Shown here in pieces: positions 34,687 through 43,245 of a stretch of 64,000 bases of DNA. Below the pieces are notes generated by a model that saw only the letters and a list, made by a program, of their open reading frames with translations, made no database searches and was not told where the DNA came from. Each line of letters begins with the position of its first letter. Positions within the stretch are counted from its first letter, which is position 1. Source of the stretch: an uncultured Thermoanaerobaculia bacterium (GTDB taxonomy: Bacteria > Acidobacteriota > Thermoanaerobaculia > Multivoradales > Multivoraceae); contig CATOTG010000007.1 of the NCBI GenBank assembly GCA_951813015.1, forward strand, positions 310,001-374,000, in the 5' to 3' direction. The position numbers were made by a program, and so were the translations under genes.

Positions 34687-36637
34687 CGCGAAGGAGGCCC
34701 AAACCATCAGGGCGCGGCTGGCACTGGAGTGCATACCTCCGACCCTGCGGGAGACTCTGGCGCGCGACCCCAGGATAGCCGACAACTACGGCATTCAGAT
34801 CGACTCCGTTCTTGCGATCGGCGGCGCGGATTTCAAGGCGCCGGTTTCGGCAATCGCAGAGAACGTAAGGAAGACCCTTGGCGGGAGTCCCGGAACGATC
34901 ATTCGGGACGCCGACGGCAAGGAATGGTCGATTGAATTCGACGCCGACAGCGACCAACCGACGCTCGTCTTCGCCCGAGGCGAGCGCCGCCTCGGCATGC
35001 CCGCGTGGGTAACGCTGTCGTCGGACCGCGAAACAAGGCTCCGTTGTCTTGATGCGCTCGCCGCCGACGCTGGTCTACCGCCGAAGGCCTGCTCGTCCTG
35101 GCGCCGGATCCTGGAAGAACGGAGCCTCAGAGGTGAGGAGGTGCCCGACTTCCTGGTGGACCTTCATGCCACCGCACACGTTCAAGAGCAGCTTCTCGCC
35201 GACAGCGTACGCAGCCCCGAACTGAGCGCGCAGTTGGCAGCGCCTCCATCGCGGACATACTTTGAGCGACTTGTCGGCACACGGGGCGACAGCGCTTCGA
35301 TAGAGCTACACGCCGTAGCCGGCGGCCGGGAGCGCCTTGCGGAACTGGCCGCCTGGAAACCATACGAAGGCTTCTTGCAGAGTCTCTACATGGCCTCGCA
35401 TCCGGGCCTCAGCGCGCAGATTCGGGTCGACGGCCTCAGCAGCGAGGAGCTCGTGCGGGCGTTCGAGTTCATTCTCCGCACCGGAGACCGGGTGTCGCAA
35501 CTTGGCGCTATCGAGGTGGGTCTCCGAGTTTCCCGCGACCGGCCGGAGGTGAAGCCGGCGCTCAACAAGTTGTTGGAGTTCATTCGTGCCGACGACACGG
35601 CCGGCAAGGCCGGTGGCTTTCGGGGCTACTCACTCCTGTACGTCCTTGTGTCAAGCGAGTTGTCGAGACGGCAACAGCTCGGCGACGCCCCCCCCTTCTA
35701 CCGGCGCCTGGCCGCTTTGGCACAGGCTGGCGTGATCCAGCGCCAGATGGTGGCAGCGGGCATCGCGTTGAAGGAGTCGGCCATTGGCTCGGTGGTAGGG
35801 GAGTACGTTCTTCGAGCTCTTGTGGATCTTCGGTTGGAGCCGCGGCGCTACCCGGTCCTGGGAACCGCCGCGCGGCTTCAAGCCCACTTCTTCGGGCGAA
35901 TCGCGCGAGCCGCCGACCAGTACGAGAATGAAGCGGCGCCGGACTTGATTCGAGCATTCAAGCACGTGATGGGCCCTGAGCAGCTCCGCGAGGCTGGAAA
36001 CGAGTTTGTCTTGTACGCACCTGGACCACTGGAGGAGCCGGAGGAGAGCCGGACGTTGCCAGCGGCGTTCGACCAGGCGATCCAGGCGCAACTCGACACC
36101 GAGAAGGCCGCGACACCCGCCGACTTTGCGGCGCTCAGAACCTCGACGACGAGCTTCAGGATTGGCCAGGCGCAGGCGGACCTTGCGGCCGACGCACTTG
36201 AACGCTCGGACTATCGACTGACAGAGGTTCGTGATCGCACCCACCTTCTCGGCACGCTAACGAGCCTGGCATCGGTGGCCGCGATCGCGCGGAGCGAGCG
36301 GCTTGCCGACACGCTTCGGGTCGTGGTGAGAACAGCTCAACGAGACCCCGAGTTGCCGATAGCGCTCATCGACGCGATGCAAGTCCTGCTCATCGCCGCT
36401 GCCAGCCGGGCCGAAGTCGGGGCTTGGGCGGCTTTCGTGGGGGAGTGCCTGACGGAGCTGGCCTTTGGCGAGCTGGCCGGGGACGAGGGTCAGATCCTCC
36501 ACGGCTACGCGCGCCGGTTGTGCGAACTGACCCCGGAGTTGTGGGCTACCTGCGGAGCCGCCGACGCCGCTCTCATGGCCTTCAACGGTTCGTTGGTGAG
36601 CGACCAAGCCGCTCAAGACAAGGCGCCAGACACCTGA
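34679..36637 (+). CDS. 652-aa partner of the HNH-PIN protein, unknown
   Basis: ATG lies inside the last codons of the HNH gene (eight-base overlap), so the two are co-translated. No known domain was recognised. Residues 1-110 form an alpha/beta domain (YGIQIDSVLAIGGADF, GTIIRDADGKEWSIEFD); from about 120 to 560 it is mainly amphipathic helices (RLRCLDALAADAGLPPKACS, ELVRAFEFILRTGDR, SLLYVLVSSELSRRQ). There is no signal peptide and no membrane segment, so it is cytosolic. As the fixed neighbour of a nuclease-bearing protein it may be a sensor, inhibitor or target adaptor. Its 3' end abuts a methylase fragment, marking the operon's edge. Confidence 0.72.
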   Translation: MSSAKEAQTIRARLALECIPPTLRETLARDPRIADNYGIQIDSVLAIGGADFKAPVSAIAENVRKTLGGSPGTIIRDADGKEWSIEFDADSDQPTLVFARGERRLGMPAWVTLSSDRETRLRCLDALAADAGLPPKACSSWRRILEERSLRGEEVPDFLVDLHATAHVQEQLLADSVRSPELSAQLAAPPSRTYFERLVGTRGDSASIELHAVAGGRERLAELAAWKPYEGFLQSLYMASHPGLSAQIRVDGLSSEELVRAFEFILRTGDRVSQLGAIEVGLRVSRDRPEVKPALNKLLEFIRADDTAGKAGGFRGYSLLYVLVSSELSRRQQLGDAPPFYRRLAALAQAGVIQRQMVAAGIALKESAIGSVVGEYVLRALVDLRLEPRRYPVLGTAARLQAHFFGRIARAADQYENEAAPDLIRAFKHVMGPEQLREAGNEFVLYAPGPLEEPEESRTLPAAFDQAIQAQLDTEKAATPADFAALRTSTTSFRIGQAQADLAADALERSDYRLTEVRDRTHLLGTLTSLASVAAIARSERLADTLRVVVRTAQRDPELPIALIDAMQVLLIAAASRAEVGAWAAFVGECLTELAFGELAGDEGQILHGYARRLCELTPELWATCGAADAALMAFNGSLVSDQAAQDKAPDT

Positions 36638-36644
36638 CGTGCTG

Positions 36645-37085
36645 GCTGGCTACTTTCCCCCGTTCGATCAGGAGGACTTGGCCAGCGGAAAGGAGCACTA
36701 CCCAGCGAGGCGGGTGCTGTTGACCCAGAATTCGGCGGGTAACGATGTCGCTCCAGGTTTCCTTGAGCAGCGCCTCCGGCGGCGGCGCCTCGCCGTGGTA
36801 CTGGGCGCGGTGGGGCTTGAGGGTGAGCGGATCTTCATCTTCTCCGGCGGCGTCGTAGACGCCGAGCACCACCAGGTTGACCGCGCCGTGCTGGCTTGCG
36901 CCGTGCAGCACCGGCACTTCGTCGCCATCGTCAAGAACGTGGTTTCGGGGCTCGTACTTGTAGCCGAGAGCGGCCAGAAGCTGGCGGAACCACGCCCGCT
37001 GACGTTCAACGCGAGCGTCGTGCCGGCGTTGCCGCGCAAACTGACCGCGGAACTGCAAATGGTGCCGCGGCCTCGCAGTACTCCA
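36645..37085 (-). pseudogene. N-terminal fragment of a large DNA methylase (DrmMI/PglX-like)
   Basis: About 145 codons on the minus strand read AWFRQLLAALGYKYEP, DDGDEVPVLHG, DPLTLKPHRAQYHG and PRWVVLLSAGQVLLIERGK. This is the pre-catalytic N-terminal part of large adenine-specific methylases found in DISARM-type loci. No SAM-binding or NPPY motif is present. It stops at the end of the HNH operon on one side and at a transposase fragment on the other, so it was broken by two insertions. Confidence 0.65.
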
Positions 37086-37099
37086 AGTCGCCATCGAAG

Positions 37100-37469
37100 A
37101 GAGACGGCCTTCGACTGGTTCCTCAAGACCTACGATGCCAAGTATCCGAAGGCGACCCACTGCCTGCTCAAGGACCGGGAAGAGCTCCTCGCCTTCTACG
37201 ACTTCCCAGCTGAGCACTGGGTGCATCTGCGCACCACCAATCCCATCGAGTCGACCTTCGCCACCATCCGCCACCGCACAGCACGCACCAAGGGCTGCGT
37301 CAGCCGCAACACCATGCTGGCGATGATCTTCAAGCTCGGAACCTGCGCCCAGCGACGCTGGCGACGCCTGCGAGGCTTCCGCCACATCGCCAAAGTGATC
37401 CGCGATGTCCGCTTCGTTGACGGCATCGAACAAACCGAGGACGCCGACCACAACAGGAACGCCGCCTGA
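37100..37469 (+). pseudogene. IS256-family transposase C-terminal fragment
   Basis: About 120 codons: FDWFLKTYDAKYPKA, HLRTTNPIESTFATIRHRT, SRNTMLAMIFKLGTCAQRRW and GFRHIAKVIRDVRF. NPIESTFATIR..T with the catalytic Glu is the hallmark of the mutator/IS256 transposase end. The first two thirds, including both catalytic Asp, are absent; the frame upstream is the antisense of the methylase fragment. No intact terminal inverted repeat was found. It separates the methylase and SNF2 fragments. Confidence 0.82.
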
Positions 37470-37474
37470 TGGTC

Positions 37475-37925
37475 AACCGCCCGTACACGAAATTTGACCA
37501 TAGCTCCCGGAACGCCTCGCGGACCTCGTCCTGGATGTCCTTCTTGAAGCGGCGGACCACAAGAGCCTTGCCTCCGCACCCGCTGTATGCCGACCGAGTC
37601 GAGCCGGGTGAGCGGGATCGTGAAGCGGTTCCAGAACTCCTTCTGGAACTGCGTGAGCATGCTCTTGAGCACCAGCACCAGAATGCGCCGGCCCCGCCCC
37701 CGGGCGATCAGTTCGCTGACCAGGATGCCTGCTTCCAACGTCTTCCCGAGACCCACCGCATCGGCGATCAAGATGCGTTGTCGGGGCCGCGCGAGTGCCT
37801 GGCGAGCCGGGTCGAGCTGGTACTGAACGAGGTCCATGGCTGCCTGATGGCCGACATGGATGCGGTCGTCGTTGGGTACGGTCGCGCGTAGCTGGCTCTC
37901 CATGTACAGGCGGCTGTCCAAGGTG
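37475..37925 (-). pseudogene. SNF2-type helicase fragment (DrmD-like)
   Basis: Minus-strand frame begins near 37925: HVGHQAAMDLVQYQLDP, ILIADAVGLGKTLEAGILVSE (Walker A, quoted in part) and ILVLVLKSMLTQFQKEFWNRF. After LTRLDSVGIQR it jumps, in another frame, to VVRRFKKDIQDEVREAFRE, which belongs after the DEAH box, so about 150-200 codons including motif II are deleted. The rest is lost at the IS256 fragment. A SNF2 helicase followed by a methylase and a DEAD helicase on one strand is the class 1 DISARM order, hence the suggested origin. Confidence 0.72.
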
Positions 37926-37929
37926 CGCG

Positions 37930-38006
37930 TGCCGTTGCTTGTCCAGGTCCGAGGCGTCGTGCAGGTAGACGAAGACGTTGGTGTCAACGAAGACCGGCAC
38001 CGTCAT
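37930..38006 (-). pseudogene. vapC fragment, cut off after about 24 codons (right border)
   Basis: ATG at 38006, overlapping the end of the antitoxin gene by 23 bases. Reads VPVFVDTNVFVYLHDASDLDKQ, the first strand and catalytic Asp of a PIN toxin, and then runs into SNF2 helicase sequence in a different frame. All later catalytic residues are lost, so the toxin is dead. It mirrors the left border at 26601-26690, but the two toxins are of different subfamilies. Confidence 0.78.
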
Positions 38007-38232
38007 GGAGTTCCTCCCGGGCGGGCTTGCGACCGTCGACCCATTCGAGCTTCCGGCTTCGCTGGGCTCGTTCCAGGAAACGGTCCATCGCGACCTCGTA
38101 TTCGTCCTCCTGGCTCCTCATGCCCTCAATCAGCTCCGCCAGCCACCTGGACACGCTGCGCTCGCTCTGTGCCGCCCGCACCCGAACCCACAAGGCGGCA
38201 TCCTCGGGCAAGGTGATCGTGATGTTCTTCAT
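37984..38232 (-). CDS. vapB: VapB-like antitoxin (right island border)
   Basis: 82 aa. N-terminus NITITLPEDAALWVRVRAAQSERSVSRWLAE is a ribbon-helix-helix DNA-binding domain (quoted across strand and two helices), followed by an acidic-basic C-terminal tail ELIEGMRSQEDEYEVAMDRF and GRKPAREELHDG. It precedes and overlaps a truncated vapC. Without its toxin it is an orphan antitoxin that may still act as a repressor. Confidence 0.78.
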   Translation of the reverse strand: MKNITITLPEDAALWVRVRAAQSERSVSRWLAELIEGMRSQEDEYEVAMDRFLERAQRSRKLEWVDGRKPAREELHDGAGLR

Positions 38233-38409
38233 GCCACAAACTTGGTGAACACGATTTTCGCGTCAACAACATGGGCCGAACGCCATAGCGGCTCAACTGC
38301 CGGCCATGACCTGGACGGGCTCGCAGTCGCCTCCAAGAGTCTCCGCCAGGCCCGCCGGCTGATCTTCTACGGCGTATCGGGGTTCCTCCGCCCGGTTGCC
38401 GCGAAGCCG

Positions 38410-38622
38410 CTACTCCGACCGCGGCAGCGACACGGCCAGTACAACCCCGAGGCAGCCCAGCACGACGACGTAGAAGGCCGTCGTCACGACATCGGCCAGC
38501 ACAGGAAAGTCGACTGGCCCGGCCAGCGATCTCCGGCAGGTGGCGAGCGGCAGGCCGCCGCCAATCACCGCGAAGACGATCCACTGAGTCCAGCTGAGTC
38601 GAGGTTTCTTGTCCGTCATCAT
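38410..38622 (-). CDS. small two-helix membrane protein
   Basis: 70 aa from ATG 38622 (MMTDKKPRLSW). Two transmembrane helices: TQWIVFAVIGGGLPLA and ADVVTTAFYVVVLGCLGVVLAV (quoted in part), separated by a short polar turn. Function unknown. It stands alone between the island and the serine hydrolase gene. The frame is open upstream to 38688 but that extension is Pro/Ser/His-rich. Confidence 0.55.
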   Translation of the reverse strand: MMTDKKPRLSWTQWIVFAVIGGGLPLATCRRSLAGPVDFPVLADVVTTAFYVVVLGCLGVVLAVSLPRSE

Positions 38623-38886
38623 TCCCGGTCCGGTTGTCGGGTGGTCAGGTGCGTGGCTTGCCGCCGGTTCAGTGGTGGAGGATGTCACAGATCGGCGCCC
38701 TTCGCAGGTTCAGCGGAAACGGAGCGGACCGGTGCCGGGGACAGTCCATCGCTGGCGGCAAGTACCCGTCGTACCGCGAGTACCGGGCGGCTACCCCCTG
38801 CGTGATTCCGGGGCTACGCCGGCGCAAGCCGGCAGGTGGTACTCTCGCCAACGCTCAGCCAAACCCCTCAGACGGAGGAACAACGC

Positions 38887-40185
38887 GTGATCCGATTGCG
38901 TCCTCAGGGGCAGTTCGCCCCGCTTGCCTTCGCCGCCGCCTGCCTGCTGCTTGCGGCCTTCGTTCTGGCGCCCGCCTTCGCCGGCGAGCGTGACCTCGCA
39001 AAGGCCAAACCGGCCGACGTCGGCATGGACCCGGCCGGCCTGGAGAAGCTCAACGCGACGATGCACGGCATGGTCGACGACGGCAAGCTCGCCGGCGTCG
39101 TCACGATGGTCGCGCGCAAGGGCAAGCTGGTCCACTTCGACGCCTACGGCAAGCGGGACATCGAGAACGGGGTCTCTGTCGAGAAGGACACGATCTTCCG
39201 CATCTACTCGATGACCAAGCCCGTCATCGGCGTCGCGCTGATGACCTACTACGACGAGGGCCGCTTCACGCTTGACGACCCGGTTGCGAAGTTCATTCCC
39301 GAGTTCGCGGACCTCAAGGTGGCCAAGGAGGACGGTGAGGACGGCATGCCCGTGGTCGAGGACGCAGACCATCCGATGACGATGCGCGAGCTGATGAGCC
39401 ACACGGCGGGTTTGACCTACGGGCTGTTCTCGCAGTCGCAGGTCGACACGCTGTACCAGAAGGCGGGCATCATCACAGACCCCAGCCTGACCGTGAAAGA
39501 GATGGTCGGCCGGCTGGCCAAGATTCCTCTCCGCCAACAGCCCGGGTCGATGTGGCACTACAGCGTCGCGGTCGACGTGCAGGGCTACGTGCTGGAGGTG
39601 CTCGCCGGCAAGCCCCTCGACGAGGTGTTGAACGAGCGCGTTTTCGGCCCCTTGGGCATGGAGGACACCGCCTTCTGGGTCGAGCCGGACAAGGCGGACC
39701 GGCTCTCGCGAATCTACGCGACCCGCAACGGCAAGCTGGTCAGCCCGCCGAACGGCCAGTACCTCAAGAAGCCGAACTTCCTCTCCGGCGGCGGCGGTCT
39801 GGTGTCGACGCCAATGGACTACATGCGCTTCGCTCAGATGCTCGCGAATGGCGGCGAACTGGGCGGCGTCCGCGTCCTCAAGCCGGCAACGGTCGAGTTG
39901 ATGCACACCGACCACCTGCCCGAGAACGTGACGGACATGGGACCGCTCTACCGCGGCAACCGTTTCGGCCTGGACTTCTCGATCGTCACCGATCCGCACC
40001 CCGCCTCGGACCACGAGCGCGCGAAGGGCGAGTACTGGTGGTACGGCATCGGCGGCACCTGGTTCGGGATCAACCCGATCCAGGACCTGATCGTCGTCGG
40101 CATGATCCAGAGCCGCGACTTCCCCGCCTCGGCGGCGGCCCGCTTCACGAGCAAGCGGCTGGCCTACGAAGCAATTGTCGATTGA
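38887..40185 (+). CDS. beta-lactamase-fold serine hydrolase, exported
   Basis: 432 aa, GTG start with GGAGGAAC nine bases upstream. Signal peptide (LAFAAACLLLAAFVLAPAFA). The class C beta-lactamase/esterase S-x-x-K motif is SMTK (IYSMTKPVIGV), and Tyr-Ser in WHYSVAVD stands in the YxN position. A GGGGL and a C-terminal GGTWFGINP (KTG-like box) complete the fold. SHTAGLTYG and FGPLGMEDTAFWV are typical of esterase EstB-like members. It probably cleaves an ester or D-peptide in the periplasm. It precedes a sodium symporter gene 190 bases downstream and may be co-transcribed. Confidence 0.9.
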   Translation: MIRLRPQGQFAPLAFAAACLLLAAFVLAPAFAGERDLAKAKPADVGMDPAGLEKLNATMHGMVDDGKLAGVVTMVARKGKLVHFDAYGKRDIENGVSVEKDTIFRIYSMTKPVIGVALMTYYDEGRFTLDDPVAKFIPEFADLKVAKEDGEDGMPVVEDADHPMTMRELMSHTAGLTYGLFSQSQVDTLYQKAGIITDPSLTVKEMVGRLAKIPLRQQPGSMWHYSVAVDVQGYVLEVLAGKPLDEVLNERVFGPLGMEDTAFWVEPDKADRLSRIYATRNGKLVSPPNGQYLKKPNFLSGGGGLVSTPMDYMRFAQMLANGGELGGVRVLKPATVELMHTDHLPENVTDMGPLYRGNRFGLDFSIVTDPHPASDHERAKGEYWWYGIGGTWFGINPIQDLIVVGMIQSRDFPASAAARFTSKRLAYEAIVD

Positions 40186-40307
40186 AAACGCATGGCGCCC
40201 TTGCGCCGGGCCGCCGATTGTCGGTCGCGGTTCGGCCAGGCCTCGACCGGCTGTCCGGCCTTGCCGACCGCGAGAGCGTCGAACGCGTGAGAGAGGAGAA
40301 CGGGCCT

Positions 40308-40344
40308 GCGGCCGGATGCCGGCCAGCCGGCCGGCGCACCCGGC
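40308..40344 (+). repeat. REP-like palindromic element, copy 1
   Basis: GCCGGATGCCGGC followed after a few bases by GCCGGCGCACCCGG. The same two blocks recur at 47501-47529 and, inverted, at 49838-49870. The GCCGG/CCGGC arms can form hairpins. It lies between the serine hydrolase and symporter genes. Confidence 0.6.
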
Positions 40345-40378
40345 GGCAGCGGCCTGAAGAGTTGAAGAGGAGAGATCG

Positions 40379-41974
40379 ATGAGTCTGTTTGCCTGGTCGT
40401 GGATGTTCCTCATCGTCTACATCGTCGGCATGCTCGCCTTCGGCTGGATAGCCAGCCGGCGGATCAGCAACGCGGATGACTTCGCGACGGCCCGCAGCAG
40501 CTACGGCCCCTACTTCCTGGCGCTGGCCTTCGCCGCCACGACCGCCAGCGGCGCCACCTTCCTCGGCAGCCCGGGCCTCGGCTACCAGTTCGGGATGGCC
40601 AGCGTCTGGGGCAAGTTCCTCTACCCGATGGGGGTGTACTTCGGCGTCCTGATCACGATCAAGCTGGTCGCGAACTCAGGCCACAAGTTCGGCAACCGGT
40701 CGATCCCCGAATACCTCGGCGACCGCTACCAGAGCGACGGCGTGCGGTTGCTCGTCTCCGTCTTCTCTCTGGTCCTGTTCTTCTACATCGCCGGGCAGCT
40801 CGTGTCGGGACTGGTCATGTTCGAGATCATGCTCGGACTCAAGCCGATGACCGCCCTGATCATCACGTCCGGCGTCCTGCTCGTCTACGTGGTGCTCGGC
40901 GGCGCCCACGCGGACATCCTCACCGACGGCATTCAGGGGATGATGATGCTCGGCGTCGCGGTGGTCGTGATCATCATGTTCCTCTTCGCGTCCGGCATGG
41001 ACGGCGGCCTGGGCGCGCTCGCCTCCAACCTGCGCGTCCAGGACGAGCACCTGGTCGGACCGGTCAACACGTCGAATTCGCTCTACGACTCCTGGTGGGC
41101 GATCGCCTGCGTGCTGTTCGCCCACATTCCGCTCGGCATGCTGCCCCACATCGGCAACAAGGTGTGGGCACTCAGGAACGACGGCGACCGGATGCGCTTC
41201 GTCAAGCTCGCCTTCGCCGTCGGCCTGACGATGGGCATGCTGGGCCTCGGCGGCATTCTGGCCCGGGGCGTCCTCGGCCCTGAACTCCTCGAGGCCGGAC
41301 GCAACCCGAACGAGGCTCTGCCTGCCCTGTTCATCGAACTCTTCCCGACCTGGCTGGCCGCCCTGATCGGCGTCGGCATCCTGGCGGCGATCATGTCGAC
41401 CGCGGACGGCCTCGTCGTGTCGTCGTCCCAGATCGTCGCCAACGACATCTACCGGCGCTCGATCGTCCCCAAGTACAGCCCCCACCTGAGCGACAAGGAA
41501 GTCGACCGCAAGGTCCTGGTGATCAGCCGCTGGAGCACGGTGGTCGTCCTGATTCTCTGTACCTGGATGGCCTGGGCAATGCAGGACATGAACATCGCCC
41601 TGCTGGTCTGGGTCGGCACCGGCGGCATGATGGCCGCCTTCGCCGGCCCGCTCGTGGTCGGCGGGCTTTGGCGGGGCGTCACCCTGGCCGGCGCTTACAC
41701 CGGGCTGGTCAGCGGCATGCTGACCTTCGTCCTGCTGCGCAGCGGTCTGCCCTGGCAGATCGTCGATCCCGGCTCTCTCGGCCCGCTTTCCGGGGTCGCG
41801 CAGTGGCTCGCCCACTACCAGATCAACCCGTACTCGTGCGCCGTCGTCGGCGAAGTCGTGTCGATTGCCGGAACCTGGGTGGTGTCCAAGCTGACGCAAC
41901 CGCTGCCGGAAACCCACGTTGAACGGCTCTTCAGCGGCCCGGCCGAGACCGCCGGGGCGGCCGGAGGCCGGTAG
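40379..41974 (+). CDS. sodium:solute symporter (SSS family)
   Basis: 531 aa with about 13 transmembrane helices. Family marks: ASGATFLGSPGLGYQFG in the first part, GGAHADILTDGIQG (the sodium-site helix 5 region) and IMSTADGLVVSSSQIVANDIYRR (helix 8, quoted in part). GAAGAGGAGAG ribosome site lies just before the ATG. The SSS family carries sugars, amino acids, proline, pantothenate or short acids with Na+. The substrate cannot be assigned. Length is typical. Confidence 0.92.
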   Translation: MSLFAWSWMFLIVYIVGMLAFGWIASRRISNADDFATARSSYGPYFLALAFAATTASGATFLGSPGLGYQFGMASVWGKFLYPMGVYFGVLITIKLVANSGHKFGNRSIPEYLGDRYQSDGVRLLVSVFSLVLFFYIAGQLVSGLVMFEIMLGLKPMTALIITSGVLLVYVVLGGAHADILTDGIQGMMMLGVAVVVIIMFLFASGMDGGLGALASNLRVQDEHLVGPVNTSNSLYDSWWAIACVLFAHIPLGMLPHIGNKVWALRNDGDRMRFVKLAFAVGLTMGMLGLGGILARGVLGPELLEAGRNPNEALPALFIELFPTWLAALIGVGILAAIMSTADGLVVSSSQIVANDIYRRSIVPKYSPHLSDKEVDRKVLVISRWSTVVVLILCTWMAWAMQDMNIALLVWVGTGGMMAAFAGPLVVGGLWRGVTLAGAYTGLVSGMLTFVLLRSGLPWQIVDPGSLGPLSGVAQWLAHYQINPYSCAVVGEVVSIAGTWVVSKLTQPLPETHVERLFSGPAETAGAAGGR

Positions 41975-42005
41975 AACCGGGCGCCGCTCCGCCAGACTCG
42001 AAGGT

Positions 42006-43064
42006 GTGACGACAGATCGCTTCTCTTTGTGGCGCACCAGGCCGACCTGGGTGTGGTGGTCGAGCGGCAAGGACTCGGCCTGGGCTCTTCAGGCGTTGCA
42101 GGTGGACTCCCGGTGGGAAGTCCGCGGTCTGATCGCGGTAGTCAACGAACGGAACGGACGCGCCGCCATGCACGGCGTCAGGTGCCAGCTCCTCGAGCGC
42201 CAGGCGGCCGCCGTGGGACTGCCGCTCCGACTTGTCGAGATCGACTGGGCCGCGCCCGCCAGCGTGCACGACATGGCCGTTCAACGCGTCCTGTCGGAGA
42301 CGCGGAACGACGGCACGGAGTTCATCGCGTTCGGCGATCTCTCCTCGACGCCGCGCCGCGAGCGACGCTCCACGCTGGTGGAGGATTGCGACCTGGCGCC
42401 CGCCTTCCCGCTATGGGGGCGCGATTCCCGCGACCACGTCGACGAGATGTTGGAGGCGGGGCTGTCGGCGCGGGTGTGCTCCGTGGACACGGGCTTCGTC
42501 GCCGCGGATCGCGCAGGGCGCCGCTACGACGAGAGTTTCCTCGCGGATCTGCCCGGCGCCGTGGATCCGTGCGGCGAAGACGACGAGTTTCACACGTTCG
42601 TGGAATGGGCGCCGGGCTGGAGCCGGCGAGTACCCGTTGAGCCGACCCGGGCGATCAAGCGCTACGGCTTCGGATTCGCAGAGCTCGAACCCGCCTCCAC
42701 AGACAGCGAATCGACCTCCAGCTCCGCCGGTTCGGATCCGTTCGAGTACTTCGCCCGCCTGCGAAGGGTGCGCGTCCACGTCGACGCCCATCTCGACGGC
42801 GAGCTCGACAGGAGCGTCATCGCCGCCGTTGCCGCGATGACGCCGACGGCATTCTCGCACTTCTTCCACGAGCATGTCGGCATGACGTTCACGGCCTGGG
42901 TGACGCGCCGCCGCGTGGAGCGCGGCGCCCGGATGATGCGCGAACACAATTCCACCGTGAGCCAGGTGGCCCAGGCGACAGGCTTCCACAGCGAACGATC
43001 GTTCCGACGCGCGTTCCACCGGCAGATGGGCTGCAGCCCCTCCACCTACAAGAGGCGCCTTTAG
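42006..43064 (+). CDS. PP-loop ATPase fused to an AraC-type DNA-binding domain
   Basis: 352 aa from GTG 42006. Residues 1-220: an adenylate-forming PP-loop domain of the Dph6/DUF71 type, with WWSSGKDSAWALQAL (the SGGxDS-like P-loop), RCQLLERQAAAVGLPLR, FGDLSSTPRRERRS, AFPLWGRDSRDHVDEML and SVDTGFV. Residues 250-352: an AraC/XylS tail with two HTH (FSHFFHEHVGMTFTAWVTRR, HNSTVSQVAQATGFHSERSF and FRRAFHRQMGCSPSTYKRR). Dph6-like proteins amidate diphthine or use ammonia/ATP; a bacterial role is unclear. The fusion to a regulator is unusual and could make an ATP- or metabolite-sensing transcription factor. It is 31 bases downstream of the symporter. Confidence 0.83.
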   Translation: MTTDRFSLWRTRPTWVWWSSGKDSAWALQALQVDSRWEVRGLIAVVNERNGRAAMHGVRCQLLERQAAAVGLPLRLVEIDWAAPASVHDMAVQRVLSETRNDGTEFIAFGDLSSTPRRERRSTLVEDCDLAPAFPLWGRDSRDHVDEMLEAGLSARVCSVDTGFVAADRAGRRYDESFLADLPGAVDPCGEDDEFHTFVEWAPGWSRRVPVEPTRAIKRYGFGFAELEPASTDSESTSSSAGSDPFEYFARLRRVRVHVDAHLDGELDRSVIAAVAAMTPTAFSHFFHEHVGMTFTAWVTRRRVERGARMMREHNSTVSQVAQATGFHSERSFRRAFHRQMGCSPSTYKRRL

Positions 43065-43245
43065 CAGCCCGGGGCGCAAGGCCGGTCCCCGGAGCGTGCT
43101 CCGGTGTCCGCTTCCTCGCACGTCAGGTCCGCTTCCGAGCACGTCAGGTCCGGTCTTCGGCAGCGCCGGCTGTTAGCGTTTCCTGGTGGTCGACGCGACT
43201 TGTCGACACGAGAGATGCTTCCCGCACACGGCAAAGGAGCCTGAA

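Noticed and set aside
36639..37469. Single 276-codon protein
   Set aside because: Only the last 120 codons are transposase; the first part is the antisense of a methylase fragment, so it is a chance joining.
40676..42070. 464-codon minus-strand frame opposite the symporter
   Set aside because: Composition is His/Asp/Gln-rich antisense of transmembrane helices; no domain.
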